From the NCBI GenBank assembly GCA_050186825.1, contig JBFWYD010000040.1, positions 1-64,000 on the forward strand: 64,000 nt of DNA, given 5' to 3'. The position numbers and the translations under genes were made by a program. Under the pieces are notes generated by a model. The model made no database searches and was not told the origin of the DNA. It worked only from the letters and a program-made list of their open reading frames with translations. Numbering within the stretch: position 1 is the stretch's first letter; each line of letters begins with the position of its first letter. Origin of the DNA: NORP233 sp050186825. Its GTDB lineage: Bacteria; Planctomycetota; J058. Shown piece after piece: positions 43,276 through 52,077 of the stretch.

Positions 43276-45012
43276 ATGAGCGCGACGAAGCCGATCCTGG
43301 CGCTGGCGGTCCTGCTGGCCTGGGGCCTGAGCGGGGCGGGGTGCAATCAGAGCGGTGGCGACCGCGGCGTCGCGGGCGGGCGGCCCGACGTGCTCCCCGC
43401 CGAGCAGCGGAGCATCGAGGCCCGGCCCGGCGCGACGCGCAAGATCCAGGAGTCCGACATCTACCGGATCTCCAGCCAGACCCTCTTCGTCCAGAACCCC
43501 GCGCGCGGGCTGGCGGTGATCGACGTCAGCGACCCCGACCGGCCGGCCCTGCGCCACCAGCTGACCGCGCTGACCGGGCGCGGCGGAGAGCTCTTCCTCA
43601 AGGGGCCCGACCTCCTGCTCGTGTTCGCCGAGGGCGCCAGCGCGCCCGGGAGGGCCGAGGTGGTGGGCGTGACCGCGGCCGCCAGCGCGCCCGCGGCAGG
43701 GGCGCGCGTGCTGCTCGACGGCGTGCTCGTCGCCAGCCGGCTGGTGGGGGACCTGCTCTACGCGGTCACGCGCGAGGGCGAGGACCTCCAGGCGCGGACC
43801 TGGGTGACCTCGCTCCGCGTCCAGGACCCCGCCCTGCCCGTCGTCGTCGCCCGCCAGGTCGTGGGCGGCTACGGGCACGAGGTCCACGTCACCGACCGCG
43901 CGATCTACCTGGCCGAGCACGCGCTCACGCCGCGCTTCGAGTCCGTCACGCGCCTGCGCTACGTCGACATCTCCGACCCCAACGGCGCGATCGCGCTCCG
44001 CGGCGAGCTCGACCTGCCCGGCGCGCCTCAGGGGCGCTTCCACCTCGACGCCGTGGGCGCCAGCTTCCGGATCGTCACCTTCGCCGGTCGCGAGGACGGG
44101 ACGAACCTGTTCGTGATCGACGCCAGCGACCCGGACCGGCTGCGCGTCCAGGGCCAGCTGATCGGGCTGGCCAAGGGCGAGGACCTGCGCGCCACGCGCT
44201 TCGTGGGCGATCGCGCCTACGTGGTCACCTTCGCCCCGCAGATCGAGAAGGTCAGCGGCTTCTTCTTCCTGATCGATCCGCTGTGGGTGATCTCGCTGGC
44301 CGACCCCGCCCAGCCCCGCGTCCTGGGCGAGCTCCAGGTGCCAGGCTGGAGCGACTACGTCTTCCCCCGCGGCGACCGGCTCCTGGCCGTGGGGCGCGGC
44401 GGCGCGATCGGCGAGACCGTGGCCGCGGCCTTGTTCGACGTGAGCGACCCCACCAAGCCGCGCGAGCTGCGCCGCCTCGAGTTCGGCGTGCCCAGCAGCG
44501 CCACCTCCGAGGCCAACAGCGACTTCCGCGGCGTGGCCGTGATCGAGTCGGGCGCGCTCGGCGGCGAGGCTCTTCTCGCGGTGCCTTACACCGACAACCT
44601 CCACGACGCCCAGGGACGCTGCGCTCCCGAGCACTACGTGCAGCTCTTCGACCTCCGCCCCGACGACCTCGTGCTCCGCGGCAAGGTGCGCGAGACGGGC
44701 CTGGTCCGCCGCGCCCTGCCCCTCGGCGGGCGCCTCTACGCGATCACCGACAAGACCGTGGCGGCGATCGACGTCAGCGACCGCGGCGCGCCGAGGAACC
44801 TCGCGAGCCTCGAGACGGGCGACGTCGCCGCCGTCGAGTCGTGCGCCGAGGTCTTCGTGCCCCGACCCACGATCGTGTTCACCGGCGGCTGCGCCCTCGG
44901 ACCGGGCCACGGGGCGCCCTCGTCCGCCGCGGGCGCGCTGCTGCTCGCGCTCCTCGGCGCGCTCGTCCTCTCGCGCCGCGCGAGCGGCGCCGCCCGCCGG
45001 CCCGGGGCCTGA
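43276..45012 (+). CDS. Beta-propeller lipoprotein with C-terminal sorting tag
   Basis: 578 aa. A signal with lipobox LSGAGC (Cys about 23) is followed by a Gly/Arg-rich spacer and a long beta-rich region of the secreted beta-propeller type (VIDVSDPDRPALRHQL, WVTSLRVQDPA, RYVDISDPNGAI, FVIDASDPDRLRV, VISLADPAQPRVLG). The C-terminus reads GGCALGPGHG, then a hydrophobic helix and RR: the same kind of tag as the 1491-aa surface protein. Having both a lipobox and a C-terminal tag is unusual. Three kinase genes follow on the same strand. Confidence 0.82.
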   Translation: MSATKPILALAVLLAWGLSGAGCNQSGGDRGVAGGRPDVLPAEQRSIEARPGATRKIQESDIYRISSQTLFVQNPARGLAVIDVSDPDRPALRHQLTALTGRGGELFLKGPDLLLVFAEGASAPGRAEVVGVTAAASAPAAGARVLLDGVLVASRLVGDLLYAVTREGEDLQARTWVTSLRVQDPALPVVVARQVVGGYGHEVHVTDRAIYLAEHALTPRFESVTRLRYVDISDPNGAIALRGELDLPGAPQGRFHLDAVGASFRIVTFAGREDGTNLFVIDASDPDRLRVQGQLIGLAKGEDLRATRFVGDRAYVVTFAPQIEKVSGFFFLIDPLWVISLADPAQPRVLGELQVPGWSDYVFPRGDRLLAVGRGGAIGETVAAALFDVSDPTKPRELRRLEFGVPSSATSEANSDFRGVAVIESGALGGEALLAVPYTDNLHDAQGRCAPEHYVQLFDLRPDDLVLRGKVRETGLVRRALPLGGRLYAITDKTVAAIDVSDRGAPRNLASLETGDVAAVESCAEVFVPRPTIVFTGGCALGPGHGAPSSAAGALLLALLGALVLSRRASGAARRPGA

Positions 45013-45037
45013 GCCCGGGGTCTGAGCCTGGGGCTCG
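45004..45037 (+). repeat. 13-bp partial tandem repeat at a stop codon
   Basis: GGGGCCTGAGCCC, GGGGTCTGAGCCT and a partial third unit follow head to tail. The TGA of unit 1 is the stop of the propeller gene. This has the same period and stop-codon placement as 13176-13240, with different sequence. Confidence 0.6.
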
Positions 45038-45047
45038 GCGGGGGTGG

Positions 45048-45053
45048 CAGAAT
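45048..45053 (+). promoter_or_regulatory. CAGAAT box 9 nt before the first tandem kinase
   Basis: GGCAGAATC precedes the ATG at 45063 with no Shine-Dalgarno sequence. The same GGCAGAATC motif recurs at 49032-49040, before the third kinase. Confidence 0.4.
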
Positions 45054-45062
45054 CTCGGGGTC

Positions 45063-46988
45063 ATGAGCGCCTCTGCGGGCAGCCCCGAGCGCGATCATCC
45101 CGAGGGGGCACCTCTCGAAGGTCCAGCCCCCGACGGCGCCGTCGTGGACGGGCTCGTGACCGCGATCCTCTCCCAGGAGGGCGCGGCCCCCGACCCCGCG
45201 CGCTCGATCGGGCGCCACAGCCTGCGCCTGGCTCGCGCCGGCAGCGGGCCGCTCGACCTCGCGGAGCTGCCGCTCCTGCGCGTGGACGACGCGCCCGGGG
45301 CCGACCTCAGCGTCCGGGGCCTGATCGGCCGCGGGGGAATGGGCCAGGTCGAGCTCGCGCTCCAGCGCTGCCTGCGCCGCGACGTCGCGCTCAAGCGCCT
45401 CCACGCCGAGGCCGGCCCGGCCGACGCCGAGGCCCTGGTCCAGGAGGCCCTCCACACCGGCTCCCTCGAGCACCCGAACGTCGTCCCCGTGCACCAGCTC
45501 GGGCGCGACGCGCAGGACCGGCCGCTCCTGCTCATGCAGCGCGTCTCGGGCGTCACCTGGCTCGAGCTGCTCGAGGACCCCGACCACGCCCGCTGGGCCG
45601 AGCTCCCGCAGGACCGCCTCTCCTTCCACCTCGACGTGCTCCGCCAGGTGTGCAACGCGCTGCACTACGCGCACAACAAGGGGCTGCTGCATCGCGACCT
45701 CAAGCCCGAGAACGTGATGCTCGGCCGCTACGGCGAGGTCTACCTGCTCGACTGGGGGCTCGCGGTCCCGCTCGACCAGCCGCGCGCGCCCGACGGGCCG
45801 ATCGTGGGCACGCCCGCCTACTTCGCCCCCGAGATGGCCGACCTCAGCCAGCCGCTCTCGGTGCGCACCGACGTCTACCTGCTCGGCGCCACCCTCCACC
45901 ACGTGCTGACCGGCGCGCCGCGCCACACCAGGGGCCCCGACGGGCTGCGCAGCGTCGTCTACTCCGCCTACCGCTCCGAGCCCTTCGCCTACGACGCGAG
46001 CGTGCCGGGCGAGCTGGCGGAGCTCATGAACGAGGCCACGCACCGCGACCTCGCGCGGCGCCCCGAGAGCGCCATGGCCTTCCGCCAGCGGCTGGAGGCC
46101 TTCCTCCAGCACCGCGGCTCGGTGCGCACCTGCGCGGCCGCGCTCGAGGGCCTGGTCGCCCTGCGCGCGCTGCTCGAGGCGCCCGGGCCCGCCGCCCAGG
46201 AGGAGGTCGTGGCGCGCTTCACCGCCTGCCGCCTCGGCTGCGAGCAGGCCCTCGAGGACTGGCCCGGCAACGAGGCCGCCCGCCAGGGGCTCCAGCGCTG
46301 CCTCGAGCTGCGGATCGAGCACGAGCTCGCCCAGCGCAACAAGGGCACCGCCCAGGAGCTGCTCGCCTCGCTGCCCGAGGCGCGCCCCGAGCTCGAGGCG
46401 CGGCTCGCCGCCCTGACCGCCGAGCTCGAGGAGGAGGCCCGCAGCCGCGAGGCCCTGCGCCGGCTCCAGGAGGACCTCGACGTCACCGGCGCCGGCCGGG
46501 TGCGCGCCGCCCTGTTCCTGCTCGTGGGCGTCCTGGCAGGCGGCGGGATGCTCCTGACCGCCGCGCTCTCCCGCCTGGGCTGGCTCGAGCCCACGCGCGC
46601 CCTGCGCGCCGGCTACCGGCTGGCCCTCCCGCTCGTGTTCGCGGGCGGCGTGTTCGTGGCGCGCGACGCGCTCCTGCGGACCACGGGCGCGCGCAAGATC
46701 GCGGCCTGCGCCGGCCTGCTCGTGCTCTCGCCCCTGCTCGCGACCTGGACCGCGCGCGCCACCCAGGCCACGGACCCGACCGCGCTCGCGAGCATCCTCC
46801 AGACCGTGGTGCTAGCCGTGATGGCCGTCGCCTTCGACGCGCGGATCGGCTGGATCGCCGCGGTCACCGGCGCGATCGCGCTCGGCTGCGTGGCCTGGCC
46901 CGCGCGCTACCTCGAGATCCAGGGCGTGGGCACCTTCCTCGCCTTCGCCGTCGCCGCCCGCGTCACGCAGCCGCGCGGGGCCGACTGA
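45063..46988 (+). CDS. Ser/Thr kinase with DWG motif and C-terminal membrane domain
   Basis: 641 aa. Kinase domain about 90-360: GRGGMGQVELA, VALK, HRDLKPENVM, then LLDWGLAVP in place of DFG, and FAPEM. The Phe-to-Trp change is known in some active kinases. A helical region (about 360-475) precedes about five transmembrane helices (about 480-635) with short loops, so there is no large external domain. The stop codon shares one base with the ATG of the next kinase (TGATG), implying translational coupling. Confidence 0.9.
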   Translation: MSASAGSPERDHPEGAPLEGPAPDGAVVDGLVTAILSQEGAAPDPARSIGRHSLRLARAGSGPLDLAELPLLRVDDAPGADLSVRGLIGRGGMGQVELALQRCLRRDVALKRLHAEAGPADAEALVQEALHTGSLEHPNVVPVHQLGRDAQDRPLLLMQRVSGVTWLELLEDPDHARWAELPQDRLSFHLDVLRQVCNALHYAHNKGLLHRDLKPENVMLGRYGEVYLLDWGLAVPLDQPRAPDGPIVGTPAYFAPEMADLSQPLSVRTDVYLLGATLHHVLTGAPRHTRGPDGLRSVVYSAYRSEPFAYDASVPGELAELMNEATHRDLARRPESAMAFRQRLEAFLQHRGSVRTCAAALEGLVALRALLEAPGPAAQEEVVARFTACRLGCEQALEDWPGNEAARQGLQRCLELRIEHELAQRNKGTAQELLASLPEARPELEARLAALTAELEEEARSREALRRLQEDLDVTGAGRVRAALFLLVGVLAGGGMLLTAALSRLGWLEPTRALRAGYRLALPLVFAGGVFVARDALLRTTGARKIAACAGLLVLSPLLATWTARATQATDPTALASILQTVVLAVMAVAFDARIGWIAAVTGAIALGCVAWPARYLEIQGVGTFLAFAVAARVTQPRGAD

Positions 46989-49012
46989 TGCAGCGGATCG
47001 GGCCCTACGAGGTCGTGCGCGAGCTGGGCCGCGGCGGGATGGGCGTCGTCTACGAGGTCCGCCACCCGGAGCAGGAGCGGCGCCTCGCCCTCAAGCTGAT
47101 CTCGCCCGAGCTGGCCGAGCCCGAGGACCTGGCGCGCTTCGCGCGCGAGGCCGAGCTGCTGGCACGGGTTCGCCACCCGCACGTGGTCGTGATCCACACC
47201 TTCGCCCGCGGCGAGCGCGGCCAGCCCTACCTGGTCACCGACCTGGTCGAGGGCGAGGGCCTCAAGGACGCCGTGCGGGCCGGCCTCCTCGGTCCGACCC
47301 GCGCGGCCCGGATCGTGCGCGACCTGGCGAGCGCCCTCGAGGCGCTCCACGCCCAGGGGATCGTGCATCGCGACCTCAAGCCGGCCAACGTGATCCTCCG
47401 GCCCGACGGCGCCCCCGTGCTCCTCGACTTCGGCCTGGCCCGCGACCTCGGCGCCCAGCGCTTGACCCAGACGGGCGCGCTGCTGGGCACGCCGGCCTAC
47501 ATGGCGCCCGAGCAGCTCGGCGGCCCCAGCGAGGTCGACCCGCGCACCGACGTCTACGGCCTCGGCGCCGTGCTCTACGAGCTGCTCACGGGGAGGCCGC
47601 CCTTCGCGGGGAGCACGCTCCAGGTGCTGGCCGCCGTCGCCGAGCAGGAGCCGCGCTGGCCGTCGGCCGACGGTCGGCGCGTGCCGCCCGCGCTCGAGGC
47701 GGTCCTGCGCCGCTGCCTGGCCAAGGCCCCCGAGGAGCGCTACCCGAGCGCGGCCGCCCTGCGCGAGGACCTCGAGCGCTTCCTCGCCGGCGAGGCGGTC
47801 GCGGCGCCCTCGGGGCACGGGTGGCTGGTCGCGCTGGGGCTCGGCACCTCGGGGCTCGGCGCGCTCGTCGCGCTGGCCGCCCTCCCACTGCTTCCGCCCG
47901 GGGGCCACGGCTCGCAAGCGACGCCGACGCCGAGCTCCTCCCCCTCGGTCGCCGCCGTTGGGTCGCGGGGCGAGCCCAGGCAGCCCTCCCCGCGGGAGCC
48001 GGGCCCCGTGGAGCGCTACCTCGCGCTTCGCGAACGGGTCTCGACCGCCCCAGGGGACGCCGGCGCCGCGGCGCGGCTGGAGGAGCTGCGCGGACAAGAC
48101 CGACCGCTGATCCGCTGCGAGCTGAGCTCGGCCCCCGCGCGCCCCCCTGAGCTCTGCTTCGCGGGCGAGCGCCGGCTGCTCTGCGGCGCCCCTGGGCTCG
48201 CGGCGCTCGAGCTCTCCTCTCAGGCACGGGAGGGAGGCAGCCCAACCCCGATCGCGGGCGTCGCCGCGACCGAGCTCGGGGGCCTGGCCTCCTCGCGCGA
48301 GGGCAAGGTCGTGGTCTTCGGCGCCAAGAACGAGGGGTGGTCCTATCACCCCGAGACTGGCGCCTTGGCTCGAGTTACCAGCTTCGATGGCGCGAGGGGG
48401 ACCATCCTCATGGCGGCGATCTCGCCCGATGGCCAGCTCGCCGCCTTCGGCGCTCAGGACGCCCGGGTGAGCGTGGTGTCGCTCGCCGATCCTGCCGCGA
48501 ACCTCCACGGGTACACGGGTAGCGCGCTGGGCGCCTTGGCCTTCCACCCCGACGGGACCGTGATCGCAGGCACGGCGGTGGTGTTCACCGGGGGCGCGAA
48601 CCTCCACCGCTGGGATCCAACGCAGTCCGCCTCGAAGAGGGCCTGGCGCTCCCTCGACCAATCCGGGGTCGGGTCGATCGCCATCGGGCCGGCCGGTCAG
48701 ATCGCGGTCGGAGCAGGGGGCGTCTACCAGGACCGTGGCGCCCCAGGGTTGGTGCCGCTCGTGCTCCCGGGCTCGGACGCGATCCAGGCAGTTCACTTCC
48801 ACCCTGTCCGAGGCGAATGGCTCTACGCGGTTAGCACTCGCGGGCGGCTGCTCGCCCTCACGCTCGACGGGGCCGAGGCGAAGGTGCGCTGGCAACACGC
48901 CTGTGGGGAAGGGGGCAGTCGGCTCGACGTTTCGCCCGAGGGCGCGTTGCTGGCCGTGGGCGGTCGGAGCGCCGAGGGATCTGCCTGGATCGAGGTGTGG
49001 CCCGCCGATTGA
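46988..49012 (+). CDS. Ser/Thr kinase with external WD-like propeller (copy 1)
   Basis: 674 aa. Kinase domain 1-270: GRGGMGVVYEV, LALK, HRDLKPANVI, LDFGLAR, MAPEQ. A helix near 280-305 (LVALGLGTSGLGALVALAAL) is followed by a Ser/Pro linker, a short helix (RYLALRERV) and a C-terminal WD40-like region (KVVVFGAKNEGWSYHP, LAAFGAQDARVSVV, IEVWPAD at the end). The next gene is a close paralogue with the same layout, so the two arose by tandem duplication. Expression probably depends on the upstream kinase. Confidence 0.9.
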   Translation: MQRIGPYEVVRELGRGGMGVVYEVRHPEQERRLALKLISPELAEPEDLARFAREAELLARVRHPHVVVIHTFARGERGQPYLVTDLVEGEGLKDAVRAGLLGPTRAARIVRDLASALEALHAQGIVHRDLKPANVILRPDGAPVLLDFGLARDLGAQRLTQTGALLGTPAYMAPEQLGGPSEVDPRTDVYGLGAVLYELLTGRPPFAGSTLQVLAAVAEQEPRWPSADGRRVPPALEAVLRRCLAKAPEERYPSAAALREDLERFLAGEAVAAPSGHGWLVALGLGTSGLGALVALAALPLLPPGGHGSQATPTPSSSPSVAAVGSRGEPRQPSPREPGPVERYLALRERVSTAPGDAGAAARLEELRGQDRPLIRCELSSAPARPPELCFAGERRLLCGAPGLAALELSSQAREGGSPTPIAGVAATELGGLASSREGKVVVFGAKNEGWSYHPETGALARVTSFDGARGTILMAAISPDGQLAAFGAQDARVSVVSLADPAANLHGYTGSALGALAFHPDGTVIAGTAVVFTGGANLHRWDPTQSASKRAWRSLDQSGVGSIAIGPAGQIAVGAGGVYQDRGAPGLVPLVLPGSDAIQAVHFHPVRGEWLYAVSTRGRLLALTLDGAEAKVRWQHACGEGGSRLDVSPEGALLAVGGRSAEGSAWIEVWPAD

Positions 49013-49047
49013 GCCGGCCTGGCCCGGGTGCGGCAGAATCCCACCCC

Positions 49048-49065
49048 GTGAGCGAGTCGGGCTGA
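49048..49065 (+). other. Five-codon vestige (GTG...TGATG) before kinase copy 2
   Basis: GTG AGC GAG TCG GGC TGA, with the TGA overlapping the ATG of the kinase exactly as at 46986-46990. It is preceded by CAGAAT (49034-49039), matching the box before 45063. It looks like the start and the stop of a lost first gene of a duplicated pair. Confidence 0.55.
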
Positions 49066-51110
49066 TGCAGCGGATCGGGCCCTACGAGGTCGTGCGCGAG
49101 CTGGGCCGCGGCGGGATGGGCGTCGTCTACGAGGTCCGGCATCCCGGGCAGCCCGCGCGCCTGGCGCTCAAGCTGATCTCGCCCGAGCTGGCCGGGGCCG
49201 AGGACCTGGCCCGCTTCGCGCGCGAGGCCGAGCTGCTGGCGCGGCTGCGTCACCCGCACGTGGTCGCGATCCACACCCTCGGGCGCAGCGAGCGCGGTCA
49301 GCCCTACCTGGTCACCGACCTGGTCGAGGGCCAGAGCCTGAAGGACGTCGTTCGCGCGGGGCCGCTGCCCGCCGCGCAGGCGGCCCGGATCGTGCGCGAC
49401 CTGGCCGGCGCCCTCTGCGCGCTCCACGCCCAGGGGATCGTGCACCGCGACTTGAAGCCGGCCAACGTGATCCTCCGCCCCGACGGCGCTCCGGTGCTCC
49501 TCGACTTCGGCCTGGCGCGCGACCTGAGCGCCGAGCGCCTGACCCAGACCGGCGCCGTGCTGGGGACACCGGCCTACATGGCGCCCGAGCAGCTCGACGG
49601 GCCGCGCGAGGTCGACGAGCGCACCGACGTCTACGGGCTCGGCGGCGTGCTCTACGAGCTGCTCGCCGGGCGCCCGCCCTTCGAGGGCGGCACGGTCCAG
49701 GTGCTCGCGGCCGTCGTCGGCCACGAGCCGCGCTGGCCGTCGGTCGACCGCGCCGACGTCCCGCCCGACCTCGAGGCGATCCTCCGCCGCTGCCTCGCCA
49801 AGGCCAAGGAGGAGCGCTACCCGAGCGCCTCCGCCCTGCGCGAGGACCTCGAGCGCCAGCTGCGCGGCGACGCGGTCTCGGCGCCCGGGCGCGGCGCGCG
49901 CCGGCGGGTCGCGCCCGCCGCCGCGCTCGCGCTGGTCGTCGTCCTGGGGGTCGTCGTCGCGGGGTTCGCCCTGGGAACGCGGGCCCCGCCCTCGCCCGCC
50001 ACCCCCGGCCGGCCCGTGGCCTCGGCCAGCGTCGCGGCGAGCCATCGGCCCACGCGCGCTCCGCTGCCGGACTTCTCGGTCGCGCCCGTGGCTCACTACC
50101 TCGAGCTTCGGGCGCGAGTGGAGCGGGATCCGCGCGAGCGCGAGGCCACGGCCGCGCTCCGCCGGCTGCGGGAGCGCGAGGAGCCGCTGCTGCGGCTCGG
50201 GCTCGGCAAGCTGACCCAGGTGGTCGGCGCCTGCCTGCTCCCGCGGGCCGGCGCGCTGTGCTCGCTGCCTGCCGGGCTCGGGAGCCTCGACCTCGGGGGA
50301 GCGAAGGACCGGGCGCCGAGCGCGATCGCAGGCCACCAGGGGCGGGTCTCGGCCCTGACGGCCGCGCCCGACGGGCGGGTGGTGGTCTTCGGCGCGGGCG
50401 CGGCCGCGCGGCGCTATCGCCCGGGCGAGGGTCGGGTGGAGGACCTCCTGAGCTTCCGGAAGATGGTCCGGGCGAGCGCGGTGTCGGCGGACGGCGCCCT
50501 CGCCGCGTTCGGGACCATCGACGGCCAGGTGAGAGTGGTCCGCCTGGGCGCCCTCTCCGCCCCCATCTTCGAGAAGTCGTGGTCCCCCGCCATCGGCGCC
50601 CTGGCCTTCCTGCGCGACGGGAACCTGCTGGTGGGGACCTTCGCGGACGAGGCCACCTCCCACGCGCAGCTCAGCTGCTGGGACCCTCGCTCCGGGGCGC
50701 AGCGGGGGCCCGCTCAGCCCCTGCCCACCGTCGACTCCATCTCGGTCGGCCCCGCGCCTGGCCAAGTCGTGATCGGAGCCCGGGGCCTGTATCGGCTCGA
50801 GGGGGGAGCGGTCACGCGGCTCGAGGCGCCGGATCGAATCGATCAGGCCCAGGCCCACGCGCTCGAGCAGGTGCGCTTCCACCCGCGCCAGGGCCGCTTG
50901 CTCTACGCCGTCAGCCGTCCAGGCGCTCGCTCGCAGCAGGGGCGCCTGTTCGCCTTCGCGCTCGAGGACCCCATCCAGCTCCGCTGGGAGCGCCCCTGCC
51001 CCGCTGGCGCGGCCTGCCTGGACGTCTCGCAGGACGGGGCGCTGCTGCTGGTGGCCGGCTGGGGCGAGACCTCCCGAGACGCCTGGCTCGAGGTGTGGCC
51101 CGGAGACTGA
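49065..51110 (+). CDS. Ser/Thr kinase with external WD-like propeller (copy 2)
   Basis: 681 aa. The kinase domain (1-270) is nearly the same as the preceding gene product (MQRIGPYEVVRELGRGGMGV, HRDLKPANVI, LDFGLAR). The helix (AAALALVVVLGVVVAGFAL) near 285-305 and the external propeller-like region (VVVFGAGAAARRYRPG, LAAFGTIDGQVRVV, LEVWPGD at the end) are more diverged, as expected if ligand specificity changed after duplication. It begins at TGATG, overlapping a five-codon upstream reading frame. Confidence 0.9.
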   Translation: MQRIGPYEVVRELGRGGMGVVYEVRHPGQPARLALKLISPELAGAEDLARFAREAELLARLRHPHVVAIHTLGRSERGQPYLVTDLVEGQSLKDVVRAGPLPAAQAARIVRDLAGALCALHAQGIVHRDLKPANVILRPDGAPVLLDFGLARDLSAERLTQTGAVLGTPAYMAPEQLDGPREVDERTDVYGLGGVLYELLAGRPPFEGGTVQVLAAVVGHEPRWPSVDRADVPPDLEAILRRCLAKAKEERYPSASALREDLERQLRGDAVSAPGRGARRRVAPAAALALVVVLGVVVAGFALGTRAPPSPATPGRPVASASVAASHRPTRAPLPDFSVAPVAHYLELRARVERDPREREATAALRRLREREEPLLRLGLGKLTQVVGACLLPRAGALCSLPAGLGSLDLGGAKDRAPSAIAGHQGRVSALTAAPDGRVVVFGAGAAARRYRPGEGRVEDLLSFRKMVRASAVSADGALAAFGTIDGQVRVVRLGALSAPIFEKSWSPAIGALAFLRDGNLLVGTFADEATSHAQLSCWDPRSGAQRGPAQPLPTVDSISVGPAPGQVVIGARGLYRLEGGAVTRLEAPDRIDQAQAHALEQVRFHPRQGRLLYAVSRPGARSQQGRLFAFALEDPIQLRWERPCPAGAACLDVSQDGALLLVAGWGETSRDAWLEVWPGD

Positions 51111-51121
51111 GATCTTTCCGG

Positions 51122-51137
51122 CCTCGGCCGCCCGAGG
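51122..51137 (+). terminator. Hairpin after the kinase cluster
   Basis: CCTCGG-CCGC-CCGAGG, a 6-bp stem 11 nt after the stop of kinase copy 2. Weak terminator candidate. The rest of 51138-51256 has no gene. Confidence 0.4.
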
Positions 51138-51256
51138 ATCGCGAGTAGAGTGAGCCCGTCGTCCGTGGCGTCTCGCGCCGCGCACGACGGGAATCGGTCC
51201 CTCCGTCCCGCTCCGGGCCCCGATCTGGCCTAGAGCTGCTGAGCGCTCGAGGCTGC

Positions 51257-51976
51257 ATGGACCCTCGCGGGATCATCCCCTACCTCGCCTTCACCGAGCC
51301 CTTCAGCTCGCTCTCCCACTTCGGCGGGGCGCTCGCGCTCCTGCTCCTCGCCGCGCGCCTGTTCGGCCACGTGCGCGGCTGCCCGCGCCGCACCCGCGCG
51401 ATCGCGCTCTACCTGCTGGGCGTGGGCGGCATGTTCCTGGCCAGCGGGACCTATCACTTCCTCGAGCACGGCAGCCTGGCGCACCGCGTGTTCTGGCACC
51501 TCGATCACGCCATGATCTGGGCCGCGATCGTGACCACGATCTCGGCCGTGCAGGTGCTCGCGGGCGTGGGCACCCGCCGCGCCATCCGCGCGGTGTGGCT
51601 GCTGGGCGCCGCGGGCGTGATCGCCGAGCAGTTCGTGCTGCGCGGCCTCGCCCCCTGGATCAGCCCGCTGCTCTACATCGCCATGGGCTGGGTCGGCCTG
51701 TTCCCCTTCCTGCGCCTGATCCGCCTGCACGGCTTCCGCTTCGCGGCGCCGCTGGCGTGGGCCGGCCTGTTCTCGACCCTGGGCGGCGCGTGCGACGCGC
51801 TGGAGTGGCCCATGCTCGTCCCCGGGGTGGTCGAGGGGCACGAGGTGATGCACCTCCTGATCGTGGCGGGCATGGGCTGCTTCGCCTGGGCCGTGGACCG
51901 CTGCGCGCGCCTGACCCCGCGCGACACGGCGCTGCTGCGCGGCGAGTTCGAGACGCCGCCCGCGGTGGCGGCGTAG
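51257..51976 (+). CDS. HlyIII/PAQR-family seven-helix membrane protein
   Basis: 239 aa with seven hydrophobic segments. Family marks are present: ASGTYHFLEH (first conserved His in helix 2), HLDHAMIW, and EGHEVMHLLIVAG near the end, the three conserved metal-site blocks of the HlyIII/PAQR superfamily. Bacterial members are linked to membrane lipid homeostasis; the hemolysin name is historical. It ends at a convergent junction with a 20-bp inverted repeat. Confidence 0.9.
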   Translation: MDPRGIIPYLAFTEPFSSLSHFGGALALLLLAARLFGHVRGCPRRTRAIALYLLGVGGMFLASGTYHFLEHGSLAHRVFWHLDHAMIWAAIVTTISAVQVLAGVGTRRAIRAVWLLGAAGVIAEQFVLRGLAPWISPLLYIAMGWVGLFPFLRLIRLHGFRFAAPLAWAGLFSTLGGACDALEWPMLVPGVVEGHEVMHLLIVAGMGCFAWAVDRCARLTPRDTALLRGEFETPPAVAA

Positions 51977-51984
51977 ACGCCAGA

Positions 51985-52060
51985 CCACGATTCCGAGGGG
52001 TCACGAACCACCGCGTCTCGCGCATCGAGGCACCAGGTGTGTGACCCCTCGGAATCGTGG
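51985..52060. terminator. 20-bp perfect inverted repeat between convergent genes
   Basis: CCACGATTCCGAGGGGTCAC (51985-52004) pairs without mismatch with 52041-52060; the loop is 36 nt. It begins 8 nt after the HlyIII stop and ends 17 nt before the stop of the convergent gene. The arm core CCGAGGGGTCAC differs by one base from copy A at 7586 (CCGAGCGGTCAC). A bidirectional terminator and a REP-type unit are both compatible. Confidence 0.8.
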
Positions 52061-52077
52061 CCAGCCCGCGGCCGAGC

